Assembly: GCA_018241405.1 (NCBI GenBank)
Contig: JAFEDY010000027.1
Location: 1-42,677, forward strand
Reading direction: 5' to 3'
Source of the DNA: Pseudomonadota bacterium
GTDB lineage: Bacteria; Pseudomonadota; Gammaproteobacteria; Burkholderiales; Burkholderiaceae_C
Length of the DNA stretch: 42,677 nt
This document shows, piece by piece, positions 29,392 to 37,699 of this stretch (within the stretch, counting starts at the first letter, position 1; every line of letters begins with the position of its first letter). The notes under the pieces were generated by a model. The model was given only the letters and a program-made list of their open reading frames with translations, did no database searches and had not been told where the DNA came from. Made by a program: the position numbers and the translations under genes.

Positions 29392-30519
29392 ATGACTGCC
29401 TCTGCCCTGCTCACGACCCCGCTCAACGCCCTGCACCTGGAGCTTGGTGCCCGCATGGTGCCCTTTGCCGGCTACTCCATGCCCGTGCAATTCCCCGCTG
29501 GCCTGATGGCAGAGCACCTGCACACGCGCCAGGCTGCGGGCCTTTTTGACGTCTCGCACATGGGGCAGTTGAAGCTCATCGGCCCGGACGCGGCCGCAGC
29601 CTTCGAGTCCCTGATGCCCGTCGACGTCATCGGCCTGCCCGAGGGCAAGCAGCGCTACGGCCTGCTGCTGGCCGACGACGGCACCATCATCGACGACCTG
29701 ATGTTCTTCAACCAGGGCAACGATACGCTGTTCGTCATCGTCAACGGCGCCTGCAAGGCGGGCGACATCGCGCATATCCAGGCGCGCATCGGCAGCCGCT
29801 GCCAGGTGGTGACCATGCCAACCCAAGGCCTGCTGGCGCTGCAGGGCCCGCAGGCAGCGACGGCGCTGGCGCGCGTGGTGCCGGGCGTGGACAAGCTGGT
29901 GTTCATGACCGGCGGCACTTTCACCTGGAATGGCGCCGAGCTGTTCATCACCCGCAGCGGCTACACCGGCGAGGATGGTTTTGAGATCTCCGTGCCCGCT
30001 GCCCAGGCCGAGGCCCTGGCGCGCGCCCTGCTGACCCAACCCGAGGTGAAGCCCATTGGCCTGGGCGCACGCAACTCACTGCGCCTGGAGGCCGGCCTGT
30101 GCCTGTACGGCAACGACATCGACCGCAGCACCACCCCGCCCGAGGCGGCGCTGAACTGGGCCATCCAGAAGGTGCGCCGCACGGGCGGCGCGCGCGCCGG
30201 CGGTTTCCCGGGCGCCGACAAGGTCCTGGCGCAGATCGACGACCCGGCGCTGCTCAAGCGCAAGCGCGTGGGCCTGATTGCCAAGGAACGCGTGCCCGTG
30301 CGCGAGCCGGCGACACTGGAAAACTCGGACGGCCAGCACATCGGCCAGGTCACCAGCGGGCTGCTCAGCCCCACCCTCAACCAGCCCATCGCCCTGGCCT
30401 ACGTGCAGGCCGACTACGCCCAGCCCGGCACCGAGCTGTTCGCCATGGTGCGCGGCAAGCCCGTTCCCATGGTGGTGGCGCCCACGCCCTTCCTGCCGCC
30501 GCGCTACTACCGTGGCTGA
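29392..30519 (+). CDS. gcvT: glycine cleavage system T protein (aminomethyltransferase)
   Basis: This 375-residue protein transfers the methylene of the aminomethyl-lipoyl H protein to tetrahydrofolate, releasing ammonia. Family patterns include RMVPFAGYSMPVQF, GLFDVSHMGQ, SGYTGEDGFEISVP, GLGARNSLRLEAGLCLYGND and a C-terminal GQVTSGLLSPTLNQPIALAY. ATG 29392 follows TGGAGAAACCACC, and the frame upstream lies in the riboswitch. It begins gcvT-gcvH-gcvP under glycine riboswitch control. Confidence 0.96.
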   Translation: MTASALLTTPLNALHLELGARMVPFAGYSMPVQFPAGLMAEHLHTRQAAGLFDVSHMGQLKLIGPDAAAAFESLMPVDVIGLPEGKQRYGLLLADDGTIIDDLMFFNQGNDTLFVIVNGACKAGDIAHIQARIGSRCQVVTMPTQGLLALQGPQAATALARVVPGVDKLVFMTGGTFTWNGAELFITRSGYTGEDGFEISVPAAQAEALARALLTQPEVKPIGLGARNSLRLEAGLCLYGNDIDRSTTPPEAALNWAIQKVRRTGGARAGGFPGADKVLAQIDDPALLKRKRVGLIAKERVPVREPATLENSDGQHIGQVTSGLLSPTLNQPIALAYVQADYAQPGTELFAMVRGKPVPMVVAPTPFLPPRYYRG

Positions 30520-30616
30520 TAGCGGGGCTGATTTCCCCTGATTCCTGGCGCGCCTGAGGCGGCTACATTGCGCCCTGGGCCTTCTTGCAATCCCTTATCT
30601 TTATCCGGAGCCTTTC

Positions 30617-30991
30617 ATGAGCCTCAAATTCTCCAAAGACCACGAATGGGTCAACACCGCCGATGCCAATGCCGCCGTGGTCGGCATCACCGTGCATGCG
30701 CAGGAAGCGCTGGGCGACGTGGTGTTCGTCGACTTGCCCGCGGTCGGCGCCAGCTTCGCCCAGGGCGATGTGGCCGGCGTGGTCGAATCGGTCAAGGCCG
30801 CCGCCGACGTGTACATGCCCGTCTCGGGCGAGATCGTCGAGGTCAACGAAGAACTGCGCAACGATCCCTCGCTGGCCAACAGCGACCCGCTGGCCGCCGG
30901 CTGGTTCTTCAAGGTCAAGCTGTCCAACCCCGCTGAGCTCGACGGCCTGATGGACGAGACCGCCTACGGCAACTTTGCCGCCAGCGCCTGA
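30617..30991 (+). CDS. gcvH: glycine cleavage system H protein
   Basis: This 124-residue lipoyl carrier shuttles the aminomethyl group between P, T and L proteins. The lipoylated Lys60 lies in GVVESVKAAADVYMP; the N-terminal KDHEWV motif and the C-terminal GWFFKVKLSNPAEL are as expected. A TCCGGAG sequence lies about seven bases before the ATG. Gene order T-H-P is normal. Confidence 0.96.
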   Translation: MSLKFSKDHEWVNTADANAAVVGITVHAQEALGDVVFVDLPAVGASFAQGDVAGVVESVKAAADVYMPVSGEIVEVNEELRNDPSLANSDPLAAGWFFKVKLSNPAELDGLMDETAYGNFAASA

Positions 30992-31075
30992 GCCAGGCTG
31001 GGCGCTATGCGTCTGGCGTGGCCGTTGCCGCGCCCATCGCTCAGCCTTCCCCCAAGATTTCCCGAGATTGGCCCC

Positions 31076-33964
31076 ATGACTGCTGCCCTGCCCCTGTCGG
31101 CCCTTGAAAACCCCACTGAATTCCTGCCCCGCCATATCGGCATAGACGCCGCCGACGAGGCGCACATGCTCAGCGTGATCGGCGAAGCCTCGCGCCAGGC
31201 GCTGGTGGCCTCCATCGTGCCGCGCTCCATTGCGCGCGCCACACCCATGGACCTGCCAGCGCCCTGCACCGAGGCCGATGCGCTGGCCGAGCTGAAGGCC
31301 ATCGCGGGCAAGAACCAGGTCCTCAAGAGCTTCATCGGCCAGGGCTACTACGGCACGCACACCCCGGGCGTCATCCTGCGCAACATTCTGGAGAACCCCG
31401 CCTGGTACACCGCCTACACGCCCTACCAGGCCGAGATTTCGCAGGGCCGCATGGAGGCGCTGGTCAACTTCCAGACCATGGTGTGCGACTTGACGGGCAT
31501 GCCTATCGCCAACGCTTCCATGCTGGACGAGGCCACCGCCGCGGCCGAGGCCATGACGCTGGCGCGCCGCTCGGTCAAGGCCAAGGGCCAGACCATCGTG
31601 GTGTTTGGCGACACACACCCGCAGACCATTGAAGTCCTACAGACGCGCGCTGCTCCGCTGGGGCTTGCGGTCAAGCTGGCAAACTCAGCAGCCGAGTGGG
31701 ACGCCGCCATGGCCCAGGACGACTACTTTGCCGCGCTCATCCAGTATCCGGCCAGCAGCGGCTGGCTGATGGACTGGAGCGACGAGGTACATAAGATCCA
31801 CGCCAAGGGCGCGGCCGCCATCTTTGCGGCCGACCTGTTGGCGCTAACCCTGCTCAAGACCCCTGGCGAGATGGGTGCCGACATCGTGGTCGGCACCACC
31901 CAGCGCTTCGGCATGCCCATGGGCGCCGGCGGCCCGCACGCGGGCTACATGGCCTGCCGCGACGAGTTCAAACGCTCCATGCCCGGCCGCCTGGTGGGCG
32001 TGAGCGTCGACACCCATGGGGCCCCCGCCTACCGCCTGGCACTGCAGACACGCGAGCAGCACATTCGCCGCGAAAAGGCCACATCCAACATCTGCACCGC
32101 GCAGGTGCTGCCCGCCGTGATCTCCAGCATGTATGCCGTGTACCACGGCCCGCAGGGGCTGACGCGCATAGCCCAGCGAGTGGCCCGTCTCGCGGCGATC
32201 CTGAAGGCGGGCTTGGCGCAACTTGGCTATTCGCACCACCATCACGACTCGGCCTTCGACACGATCAGCCTGAAGACCGATAGCGCTACGGATTCAATAG
32301 CTGCCCGCGCTGTGCAGCTGGGCGCAAACCTGCGCAAAGCCTGGGACGTCTATCTGTGCATCTCGCTCGACGAAACCAGCACCCGCGCAGACGTGGACCT
32401 GCTGTGGCGCATCTTCGCCACTGCCGGTCAGGCGCTGCCTGATTTTGCGCAGCTCGAACGCAGCGCCCCCGATCTTCTGCCCGCCGCGCTGCGCCGCACC
32501 AGCAGCTTCCTCACGCACCCGGTGTTCAACACGCACCACAGCGAGACCGGCATGCTGCGCTACATCCGTACCCTGAGCGACAAGGACCTGGCGCTGGACC
32601 GCACCATGATCCCGCTGGGCAGCTGCACCATGAAGCTCAACGCCACCAGCGAGATGATCCCCATCACCTGGCCGGAGTTCGCCAACGTCCATCCCTTCGC
32701 CCCCGCCGGCCAACTGGCCGGCTATGCCGAGCTCGACCAACTGCTGCAGCGCTGGCTGTGCGCCGCCACGGGCTACGCGGGGGTAAGCCTGCAGCCCAAC
32801 GCCGGCAGCCAGGGCGAGTACGCGGGCCTCTTGGCCATCAAGGCCTACCACGAGGCCCAGGGCCATGGGCACCGCAACATCTGCCTGATCCCGAGCAGCG
32901 CCCATGGCACCAACCCGGCCAGCGCACACATGGTGGGCATGCAGGTGGTGGTCACCAGGTGCGACGAGAACGGCAACGTGGACATGGCCGACCTGTACGC
33001 CAAGTGCGAGCAGCACAGCCAGGATCTGGCCTGCGTCATGATTACCTACCCCAGCACGCACGGCGTGTTTGAAACCCAGGTCAAGGAGCTGTGCCAGATC
33101 GTGCACCAGCATGGCGGGCGCGTGTACGTGGACGGCGCCAACATGAACGCCCTGGTCGGCGTGGCCGCGCCCGGTGAATTCGGCGGCGACGTGAGCCACC
33201 TGAACCTGCACAAGACCTTCTGCATTCCCCACGGCGGCGGCGGCCCCGGCGTAGGCCCGGTGTGCGTGGTGGAGGACCTGGTGCCCTATCTGCCCGGCCA
33301 TGCCAGCGCCGGTGTTGCTAGCAAAATTGGAGCTGTCAGCGCTGCCCCCCTGGGCAATGCAGCCGTTCTGCCTATCAGCTGGATGTATATCCGCATGATG
33401 GGTGCCGAGGGCCTCACGGCGGCCACCGAGGCCGCCATCCTGAGCGCCAACTACATCAGCGTGCGCCTGAAGGACCATTACCCCACGTTGTACGCATCGG
33501 CCAACGGCCATGTGGCGCATGAGTGCATCCTGGACCTGCGCCAGCTCAAGGAAACCAGCGGCGTGATGGCCGAGGACGTGGCCAAGCGCCTCATCGACTA
33601 CGGCTTTCACGCGCCCACCTTGAGCTTTCCGGTGGCCAACACGCTGATGGTCGAGCCCACCGAGAGCGAGACCCTGGCCGAGATCGACCGCTTCATCAGC
33701 GCCATGATCGCCATCCGAGAAGAAATCCGCCAGATCGAGAGCGGCGCCTGGCCGCAGGACGACAACCCGCTCAAGAACGCACCGCACACCGCCACCAGCC
33801 TGCTCAAGTCCGACTGGCCCCACCCCTACACACGCGAAGCGGCCGCCTACCCCGTGGCCAGCCTGCGTCAAACCAAGTACTGGAGCCCGGTGGGCCGCGT
33901 GGACAATGTCTATGGTGACCGCAACCTGTTCTGCAGCTGCGTGCCGGTAAGCGAACTGGGGTAA
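31076..33964 (+). CDS. gcvP: glycine dehydrogenase (decarboxylating), P protein
   Basis: This 962-residue homodimeric P protein decarboxylates glycine using pyridoxal phosphate. The PLP Lys713 lies in [32 protein letters not shown] and [12 protein letters not shown] are other family hallmarks. ATG 31076 gives the normal N-terminus; the open frame up to 31007 is not family-like. Two internal stretches (about 32279-32313 and 33322-33345) resemble the REP-like repeat at DNA level and use GCT/ATA-type codons unlike their surroundings, yet keep the frame. The L protein (lipoamide dehydrogenase) is not in the window. Confidence 0.96.
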   Translation: MTAALPLSALENPTEFLPRHIGIDAADEAHMLSVIGEASRQALVASIVPRSIARATPMDLPAPCTEADALAELKAIAGKNQVLKSFIGQGYYGTHTPGVILRNILENPAWYTAYTPYQAEISQGRMEALVNFQTMVCDLTGMPIANASMLDEATAAAEAMTLARRSVKAKGQTIVVFGDTHPQTIEVLQTRAAPLGLAVKLANSAAEWDAAMAQDDYFAALIQYPASSGWLMDWSDEVHKIHAKGAAAIFAADLLALTLLKTPGEMGADIVVGTTQRFGMPMGAGGPHAGYMACRDEFKRSMPGRLVGVSVDTHGAPAYRLALQTREQHIRREKATSNICTAQVLPAVISSMYAVYHGPQGLTRIAQRVARLAAILKAGLAQLGYSHHHHDSAFDTISLKTDSATDSIAARAVQLGANLRKAWDVYLCISLDETSTRADVDLLWRIFATAGQALPDFAQLERSAPDLLPAALRRTSSFLTHPVFNTHHSETGMLRYIRTLSDKDLALDRTMIPLGSCTMKLNATSEMIPITWPEFANVHPFAPAGQLAGYAELDQLLQRWLCAATGYAGVSLQPNAGSQGEYAGLLAIKAYHEAQGHGHRNICLIPSSAHGTNPASAHMVGMQVVVTRCDENGNVDMADLYAKCEQHSQDLACVMITYPSTHGVFETQVKELCQIVHQHGGRVYVDGANMNALVGVAAPGEFGGDVSHLNLHKTFCIPHGGGGPGVGPVCVVEDLVPYLPGHASAGVASKIGAVSAAPLGNAAVLPISWMYIRMMGAEGLTAATEAAILSANYISVRLKDHYPTLYASANGHVAHECILDLRQLKETSGVMAEDVAKRLIDYGFHAPTLSFPVANTLMVEPTESETLAEIDRFISAMIAIREEIRQIESGAWPQDDNPLKNAPHTATSLLKSDWPHPYTREAAAYPVASLRQTKYWSPVGRVDNVYGDRNLFCSCVPVSELG

Positions 33965-34011
33965 ACGCCCCGGCGCGTATGACTGCGTTGCGGTAGCGCA
34001 GTTTTTTGGAA

Positions 34012-34037
34012 ACAAAGGCCCGGAAACGGGCCTTTGT
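34012..34037 (+). terminator. hairpin terminator after gcvP
   Basis: ACAAAGGCCCG (34012-34022) and CGGGCCTTTGT (34027-34037) form a perfect 11-bp stem with a GAAA tetraloop, 47 bp after the gcvP stop. No clean T-run follows, but the stem is strong enough to end or protect the gcv transcript. Confidence 0.7.
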
Positions 34038-34224
34038 GCTTTATAAAGCCAGCTTGAACGGAATAGGCGTGGCGGTACCCATGACCATCCACCAAGGCCG
34101 AGCCAGACGCGGTTGCCATCCGGGAATTTTTAGGTTTGCCTAATTTTGAGTTTTCCAGTGTGGTAGATGCTGGTGGATTGTCTTATCAGACCGATCTGGC
34201 TACTATCCGCGTCGCCCAATTCTA
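34038..34224. other. boundary segment between gcvP and cassette array; no gene seen
   Basis: These bases hold no convincing gene on either strand. I looked for an integron integrase or its remnant, expected here on the minus strand given cassette orientation, and recognised none. A possible outward promoter at 34178-34206 is listed separately. Confidence 0.5.
34178..34206 (+). promoter_or_regulatory. candidate cassette promoter (Pc-like)
   Basis: TTGTCT, 17 bp, TACTAT: each box matches consensus at four of six positions with ideal spacing. It points into the cassette array and ends 19 bp before the GTTAGCC box at 34225. Weak on its own; its position makes it worth noting. Confidence 0.3.
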
Positions 34225-34231
34225 GTTAGCC
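34225..34231 (+). other. possible attI remnant or first R' box (GTTAGCC)
   Basis: GTTAGCC fits the GTTRRRY recombination consensus and stands at the left edge of the first cassette, with no matching R'' box and stem before it. This is what an attI/cassette junction looks like, but seven bases alone are weak evidence. Confidence 0.35.
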
Positions 34232-34448
34232 TCGCCGACAATTTCGCCTCAAAGCGCATGCCAGCATTAAAGGCCGTCACCCTCGCAAGCGCCCATGCAG
34301 CGCGGGTTTGGCCGCGTGGTGGGCTTCGCCTGGAAGGGTTGCGCCGCTTTCAAGGCTTTTTGGCCGCTCGCGCTCGCAGGGCTTGCGTCAGCAGCTATCG
34401 TTTCGGTAGTTTGGGGCGCTGCCGCTTGCGTCCCATTTCACCCGTCGG
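34232..34448 (+). other. cassette 1 body: no convincing gene, one REP-like hairpin
   Basis: Two overlapping short frames (34258-34506 and 34295-34516) run through the attC and neither has a ribosome site, so I do not call a gene. The stretch around 34358-34408 (TTTTTGGCCGCT ... CAGCAGCTATCGTTTCGG) is a diverged member of the REP-like family. Parts resemble the 320-bp cassettes (GGGCTTCGCCTG, GCTTTTTGGCCGCT), so this may be a decayed relative. Confidence 0.5.
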
Positions 34449-34508
34449 GTCTAACCCGGCAGTCAAGCCGACCCGCCTACGGCGGGCGGCTTACTTTGGC
34501 CGTTAGTC
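34449..34508 (+). other. attC 1
   Basis: GTCTAAC to GTTAGTC, 60 bp. The stem AAGCCGACCCGCC / GGCGGGCGGCTT differs from the common 59-bp type and closely matches attC 15 at 42177. Confidence 0.85.
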
Positions 34509-34536
34509 CCGCATAAAAACTCGCCATATTCAGGCC

Positions 34537-34812
34537 ATGCTTATTCAAACGGCATTTAGTTTCTCAGGCGTTATTCAGTGCCTTGCTGGCCGTTTGTCCG
34601 GGCTTCGCCTGCATTCGCTGCGCCAGTTTCCAGCCTTTTTTGCCGCTGGCCCTTGCATAGCAAGCGCAGCCAGCTATCATTTTGCAAGCATTGCGCCGCC
34701 TCGGTGGTGCTTTGCTTTTTCGCAGTTTGTGCCCGTCGTCAAAGTGGGGCTACCCGTTGTGGCTTCTGGGTCTAACTGTTCGTCGCAGCCGACCGCCTAC
34801 GGCGTCGGCTGA
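34537..34812 (+). CDS. doubtful 91-aa ORF of 320-bp cassette family, copy 1
   Basis: The cassette spans 34503-34822 (320 bp). The frame begins MLIQTAFSFSGVIQ and ends inside the attC, whose bases encode the last residues SNCSSQPTAYGVG before TGA. No Shine-Dalgarno sequence precedes the ATG. The middle is the REP-like hairpin (GCCGCTGGCCCTTGC / GCAAGCGCAGCCAGC). More likely a non-coding cassette than a protein gene. Confidence 0.3.
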   Translation: MLIQTAFSFSGVIQCLAGRLSGLRLHSLRQFPAFFAAGPCIASAASYHFASIAPPRWCFAFSQFVPVVKVGLPVVASGSNCSSQPTAYGVG

Positions 34813-34828
34813 ACTCAGGGCGTTAGTC
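34770..34828 (+). other. attC 2 (common 59-bp type)
   Basis: GTCTAAC to GTTAGTC. The stem is AGCCGAC-C-GCC-TAC-GGC-GTCGGCT, with one extrahelical C and a TAC loop; such unpaired bases mark the recombined strand in attC sites. Confidence 0.9.
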
Positions 34829-34856
34829 CCGCATAGAAACCCGCTTTATTTAAGCC

Positions 34857-35090
34857 ATGCTTTTTCAAACGGCATTCAGTTTCTCAGGCGTTATTCAGCG
34901 CCTTGCTGGCCGTTTTTCCGGGCTTCGCCTGCATTCTCTGTGCCAGTTTTTAGGTTTTCTTTTCAGCGTTGCGCCGCCTCGGTGGCGCTTTGCTTTCTCG
35001 CAGTTTGCGCCCGTCGTCAAAGCGGGGCTTCCCGTTTTGGCCATCGGGTCTAACTGTTCGTCGCAGCCGACCGCCTACGGCGTCGGCTGA
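34857..35090 (+). CDS. doubtful 77-aa ORF, shortened copy 2 of the 320-bp family
   Basis: The cassette spans 34823-35100 and is 278 bp, 42 bp shorter than its relatives. The lost segment is the REP-like hairpin in the centre; both flanks align with the other copies and the frame stays open (14 codons fewer). No ribosome site. The tail is again encoded by attC. Confidence 0.3.
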   Translation: MLFQTAFSFSGVIQRLAGRFSGLRLHSLCQFLGFLFSVAPPRWRFAFSQFAPVVKAGLPVLAIGSNCSSQPTAYGVG

Positions 35091-35106
35091 ACTCAGGGCG
35101 TTAGTC
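35048..35106 (+). other. attC 3 (common 59-bp type)
   Basis: GTCTAAC to GTTAGTC; same stem as attC 2. Confidence 0.9.
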
Positions 35107-35134
35107 CCGCATAGAAAACCGCTTTATTTGCGCC

Positions 35135-35410
35135 ATGCTTTTTCAAACGGCATTTAGTTTCTCAGGCGTTATTCAGTGCCTGGTTTGTCGTTTCTCTGGG
35201 CTTCGCCTGCATTCGCTGCGCCAGTTTTCATCCTTTTTGGCCGCTGGCCCTTGCGTAGCAAGCGCAGCCAGCTATCATTTTGCAAGCGTTGCGCCGCCTC
35301 GGTGGCGTAGTGCTTTTTCGCAGTTTGTACCCGTCGTCAAAGTGGGGCTACCCGTTTTGGCCATCGGGTCTAACTGTTCGTCGCAGCCGACCGCCTACGG
35401 CGTCGGCTGA
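35135..35410 (+). CDS. doubtful 91-aa ORF of 320-bp cassette family, copy 3
   Basis: The cassette spans 35101-35420 (320 bp) with the hairpin intact. Residues differ from copy 1 at scattered sites (for example CLVCRFSG against CLAGRLSG). No ribosome site; last 13 codons lie in the attC. Confidence 0.3.
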   Translation: MLFQTAFSFSGVIQCLVCRFSGLRLHSLRQFSSFLAAGPCVASAASYHFASVAPPRWRSAFSQFVPVVKVGLPVLAIGSNCSSQPTAYGVG

Positions 35411-35426
35411 ACTCAGGGCGTTAGCC
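35368..35426 (+). other. attC 4 (common 59-bp type)
   Basis: GTCTAAC to GTTAGCC; stem as attC 2. The GCC end belongs to the following Excalibur cassette. Confidence 0.9.
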
Positions 35427-35443
35427 TGGAAAGGTGCAATCAC

Positions 35444-35731
35444 ATGAAAAATCTATTCCTATCAATCGCTCTCTCATTACTTTCATTCACCTCATTTGCT
35501 GCGCAGCCAATTCAAATAGGTCAATCACCCTCTTCACAGCAATTTCGCTGCGATGGAAGAACGCATTGTTCCCAAATGAAATCTTGTGAAGAAGCAAAAT
35601 TCTTCCTGAAAAGTTGTCCCGGCACAAAAATGGACGGCGATGGAAATGGCATACCTTGTGAGCGCCAGTGGTGCACCTCCGAACGTAGCGACCAAGAAGA
35701 CCGTCAATCGGGGCGCCGTCGTTTTAAATAA
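35444..35731 (+). CDS. secreted Excalibur-domain protein (cassette 5)
   Basis: This 95-residue protein has a Sec signal peptide (MKNLFLSIALSLLSFTSFAA) and an Excalibur calcium-binding domain. The domain shows FRCDGRTHCSQM, then KSCEEAKFFLKSCPG, then MDGDGNGIPCE with Asp64, Asp66, Asn68 and Glu73 forming an EF-hand-like loop. Four or more cysteines suggest disulfides in the envelope. AAAGG lies nine bases before the ATG. The gene is AT-richer than the core chromosome, and its cassette (35421-35796) carries the common 59-bp attC. Excalibur domains often accompany surface nucleases or other extracellular proteins; here it stands alone. Confidence 0.8.
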   Translation: MKNLFLSIALSLLSFTSFAAQPIQIGQSPSSQQFRCDGRTHCSQMKSCEEAKFFLKSCPGTKMDGDGNGIPCERQWCTSERSDQEDRQSGRRRFK

Positions 35732-35743
35732 GGTCACGTCTGG

Positions 35744-35802
35744 GTCTAACTGTTCGTCGCAGCCGACCGCCTACGGCGTCGGCTGAACTCAGGGCGTTAG
35801 TC
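35744..35802 (+). other. attC 5 (common 59-bp type)
   Basis: GTCTAAC to GTTAGTC; same stem as the 320-bp family although the cassette gene is unrelated. Confidence 0.9.
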
Positions 35803-35830
35803 CCGCATAGAAAACCGCTTTATTCAGGCC

Positions 35831-36106
35831 ATGCTTTTTCAAACGGCATTCAGTTTCTCAGGCGTTATTCAGCGCCTGGCTTGCCGTTTCTCCGGGCTTC
35901 GCCTGCATTCGCTGCGCCAGTTTCCAGCCTTTTTGGCCGCTGGCCCTTGCGCAGCAAGCGCAAGCAGCTATCATTTTGCAAGCGTTGCGCCGCCTCGGTG
36001 GCGCTTTGCTTTTTCGCAGTTTGCGCCCATCGTCAAAGTGGGGCTTCCCGTTTTGGCCATTGGGTCTAACTGTTCGTCGCAGCCGACCGCCTACGGCGTC
36101 GGCTGA
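35831..36106 (+). CDS. doubtful 91-aa ORF of 320-bp cassette family, copy 4
   Basis: The cassette spans 35797-36116 (320 bp). Compared codon by codon with copy 5, I count 16 differing codons outside attC, of which 10 change the residue. That gives little sign of protein-level constraint. No ribosome site. Confidence 0.3.
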   Translation: MLFQTAFSFSGVIQRLACRFSGLRLHSLRQFPAFLAAGPCAASASSYHFASVAPPRWRFAFSQFAPIVKVGLPVLAIGSNCSSQPTAYGVG

Positions 36107-36122
36107 ACTCAGGGCGTTAGTC
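36064..36122 (+). other. attC 6 (common 59-bp type)
   Basis: GTCTAAC to GTTAGTC; stem as attC 2. Confidence 0.9.
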
Positions 36123-36150
36123 CCGCATAGAAACCCGCTTTATTTGGCCC

Positions 36151-36426
36151 ATGCTTTTTCAAACGGCATTTAGTTTCTCAGGCGTTATTCAGCGCCTTGC
36201 CTGCCGTTTCTCCGGGCTTCGCCTGCGGGCGGTTTGCTTGTTTCAGGCTTTTTTGGCCGCTGGCCCTTGCGTAGCAAGCGCGGCCAGCTATCATTTTGCA
36301 AGCGTTGCGCCGCCTCGGTGGCGCTTTGCTTTTTCGCAGTTTGCGCCCGTCGTCAAAGTGGGGCTACCCGTTTTGGCCTCCGGGTCTAACTGTTCGTCGC
36401 AGCCGACCGCCTACGGCGTCGGCTGA
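36151..36426 (+). CDS. doubtful 91-aa ORF of 320-bp cassette family, copy 5
   Basis: The cassette spans 36117-36436 (320 bp). A short block (CGGGCGGTTTGCTTGTTTCAG) replaces the version in copies 1-4 and is shared in close form with copy 6, suggesting sub-families or gene conversion. Hairpin intact (GCCGCTGGCCCTTGC / GCAAGCGCGGCCAGC). Confidence 0.3.
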   Translation: MLFQTAFSFSGVIQRLACRFSGLRLRAVCLFQAFLAAGPCVASAASYHFASVAPPRWRFAFSQFAPVVKVGLPVLASGSNCSSQPTAYGVG

Positions 36427-36442
36427 ACTCAGGGCGTTAGTC
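36384..36442 (+). other. attC 7 (common 59-bp type)
   Basis: GTCTAAC to GTTAGTC; stem as attC 2. Confidence 0.9.
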
Positions 36443-36460
36443 AATATAGGAGGATGCTTA

Positions 36461-36730
36461 ATGAATAGCGAAGAACTCGCGGAAGTAGTCACTGCTCTAC
36501 ATGGCTTGTGCATGGCGCAGGCAGGACAAGTAGCTGCTTTGCAAGTGACTCTAGAAGCACTAATCGCCACAATTGGCGTCAATCTTCCGCCATTAACCGC
36601 TCAAGTATCGCAGCATATTGAGGGATTGGCTCCCCTTGCAGCAAACGATCTTGACCCTTCCTCGCTGCCTTCTTTTTCCAGTACTATCTCCACCTTACAA
36701 AATAATCTACGCATTCTCCAAGGTGCGTAA
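36461..36730 (+). CDS. hypothetical 89-aa cassette protein (cassette 8)
   Basis: This 89-residue, Leu/Ala-rich protein (MNSEELAEVVTALHGLCMAQ start) is probably alpha-helical with possible coiled-coil character. It has no signal peptide or membrane helix. Translation is well supported: AGGAGG at 36448-36453 lies seven bases before ATG 36461. It is the only gene of cassette 36437-36818. I do not recognise the family. Its size and single-gene cassette are typical of integron proteins of unknown role. Confidence 0.7.
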   Translation: MNSEELAEVVTALHGLCMAQAGQVAALQVTLEALIATIGVNLPPLTAQVSQHIEGLAPLAANDLDPSSLPSFSSTISTLQNNLRILQGA

Positions 36731-36765
36731 ATGATGCGAGCCTCACCCCTTAAGCATCAGTCCCG

Positions 36766-36824
36766 ATCTAACCATTCGTCGCAGCCGACCGCCTACGGCG
36801 TCGGCTGAACTCAGGGCGATAGCC
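36766..36824 (+). other. attC 8 with altered right box
   Basis: ATCTAAC to GATAGCC. The stem is the common type, but the right box has GAT in place of GTT at the crossover, which may weaken recombination. Confidence 0.8.
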
Positions 36825-36826
36825 TT

Positions 36827-37699
36827 ATGAAACAAAAAGCAGAAACCGCGCAAATTGCAGAGGCACTATCCGGCGATAAGCTTTATCAAGAGCGTGCCCG
36901 AGCAGCTTTGCCTTTACTTGTCAGGCAAGCCCAAGCTGGCAATCCCATTTTTTATTCTGACCTTGCAGCAGAGTTGGGAATTCCCAACCCGCGCAATCTA
37001 AATTACGTCCTAGGCAGCATTGGTCAAGCTCTTACTGACCTATCAAAACTTTGGGGCATAAAAGTCCCACCCATTCAGTGCCTAGTCGTTAACAAAGCTA
37101 CTGGCCTGCCCGGAGAGGGAATCGGCTGGTTCGTGGTTAAAAAAGAAGACTATTCAAAACTCACAAAGCGGCAGCAGCGCACCATCGTTGAGGCAGAACT
37201 TCAACATGTCTATGCTTTTCCGCAGTGGCACAAGGTATTAAGCGCATTACAGTTGCAGCCCACCGACACCGATTTCACCCAACTTATAAAAGCGGCTACT
37301 ACCCGTGGTGGTAGCGGTGAAGGTGATAAACACAAAAAACTAAAAGAGTTTGTTGCAAACCATCCGCAGGTCATAGGTTTGTCAGCAGCGACTCCACGCG
37401 GCATCCAAGAGTTTGCCTTACCGTCTGGCGACTCCATAGACGTGATGTTTCAAAACAAAGATTGGGTGGCTGTTGAGGTCAAGTCGGCTATCTCACAAGT
37501 CCCTGATATCTTGCGAGGCTTATTTCAGTGCGTTAAGTATCGTGCGGTCATTGAGGCAGTGCAGGCCACAGAGTCACTGCCCCAAAACGCAAGAGCATTG
37601 CTTGTCTTGGAGGGTGCATTACCAATTGAGCTACTACCCATCAAAAACCTGCTGGGCATTGAGGTCATCGAACATGTCAGTCCAACAACAGCGGGCTAA
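36827..37699 (+). CDS. PD-(D/E)XK nuclease-like cassette protein (cassette 9)
   Basis: This 290-residue protein has a C-terminal restriction-endonuclease-like core: SIDVMF with Asp205, then WVAVEVKSA with Glu217 and Lys219, giving D-x11-E-x-K, and a following helix (DILRGLFQCVKYRAV). The N-terminal part (YSDLAAELGIPNPRNLNYVLGSIG) looks like a winged helix. Family knowledge makes nuclease activity plausible; the target is unknown, and a solitary defence nuclease is one option. The ATG comes only two bases after the preceding attC, with AGGG of that attC the only ribosome-site candidate. The stop codon TAA falls within the left box of its own attC. Markedly AT-richer than the core genes. Confidence 0.75.
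   Translation: MKQKAETAQIAEALSGDKLYQERARAALPLLVRQAQAGNPIFYSDLAAELGIPNPRNLNYVLGSIGQALTDLSKLWGIKVPPIQCLVVNKATGLPGEGIGWFVVKKEDYSKLTKRQQRTIVEAELQHVYAFPQWHKVLSALQLQPTDTDFTQLIKAATTRGGSGEGDKHKKLKEFVANHPQVIGLSAATPRGIQEFALPSGDSIDVMFQNKDWVAVEVKSAISQVPDILRGLFQCVKYRAVIEAVQATESLPQNARALLVLEGALPIELLPIKNLLGIEVIEHVSPTTAG

Noticed and set aside
32294..34015. Antisense frame over gcvP
   Set aside because: Complement of a full-length, highly conserved P protein with no domain of its own.
34038..34224. Degraded integron integrase next to the first cassette
   Set aside because: No tyrosine-recombinase motif or intI-like residues could be read on either strand in these 187 bases.
34537..34812. 91-aa frames as a toxin or membrane protein family
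   Set aside because: No ribosome site, C-termini made from attC, several other open frames in the same bases, and mostly residue-changing differences between copies; kept only as doubtful frames.
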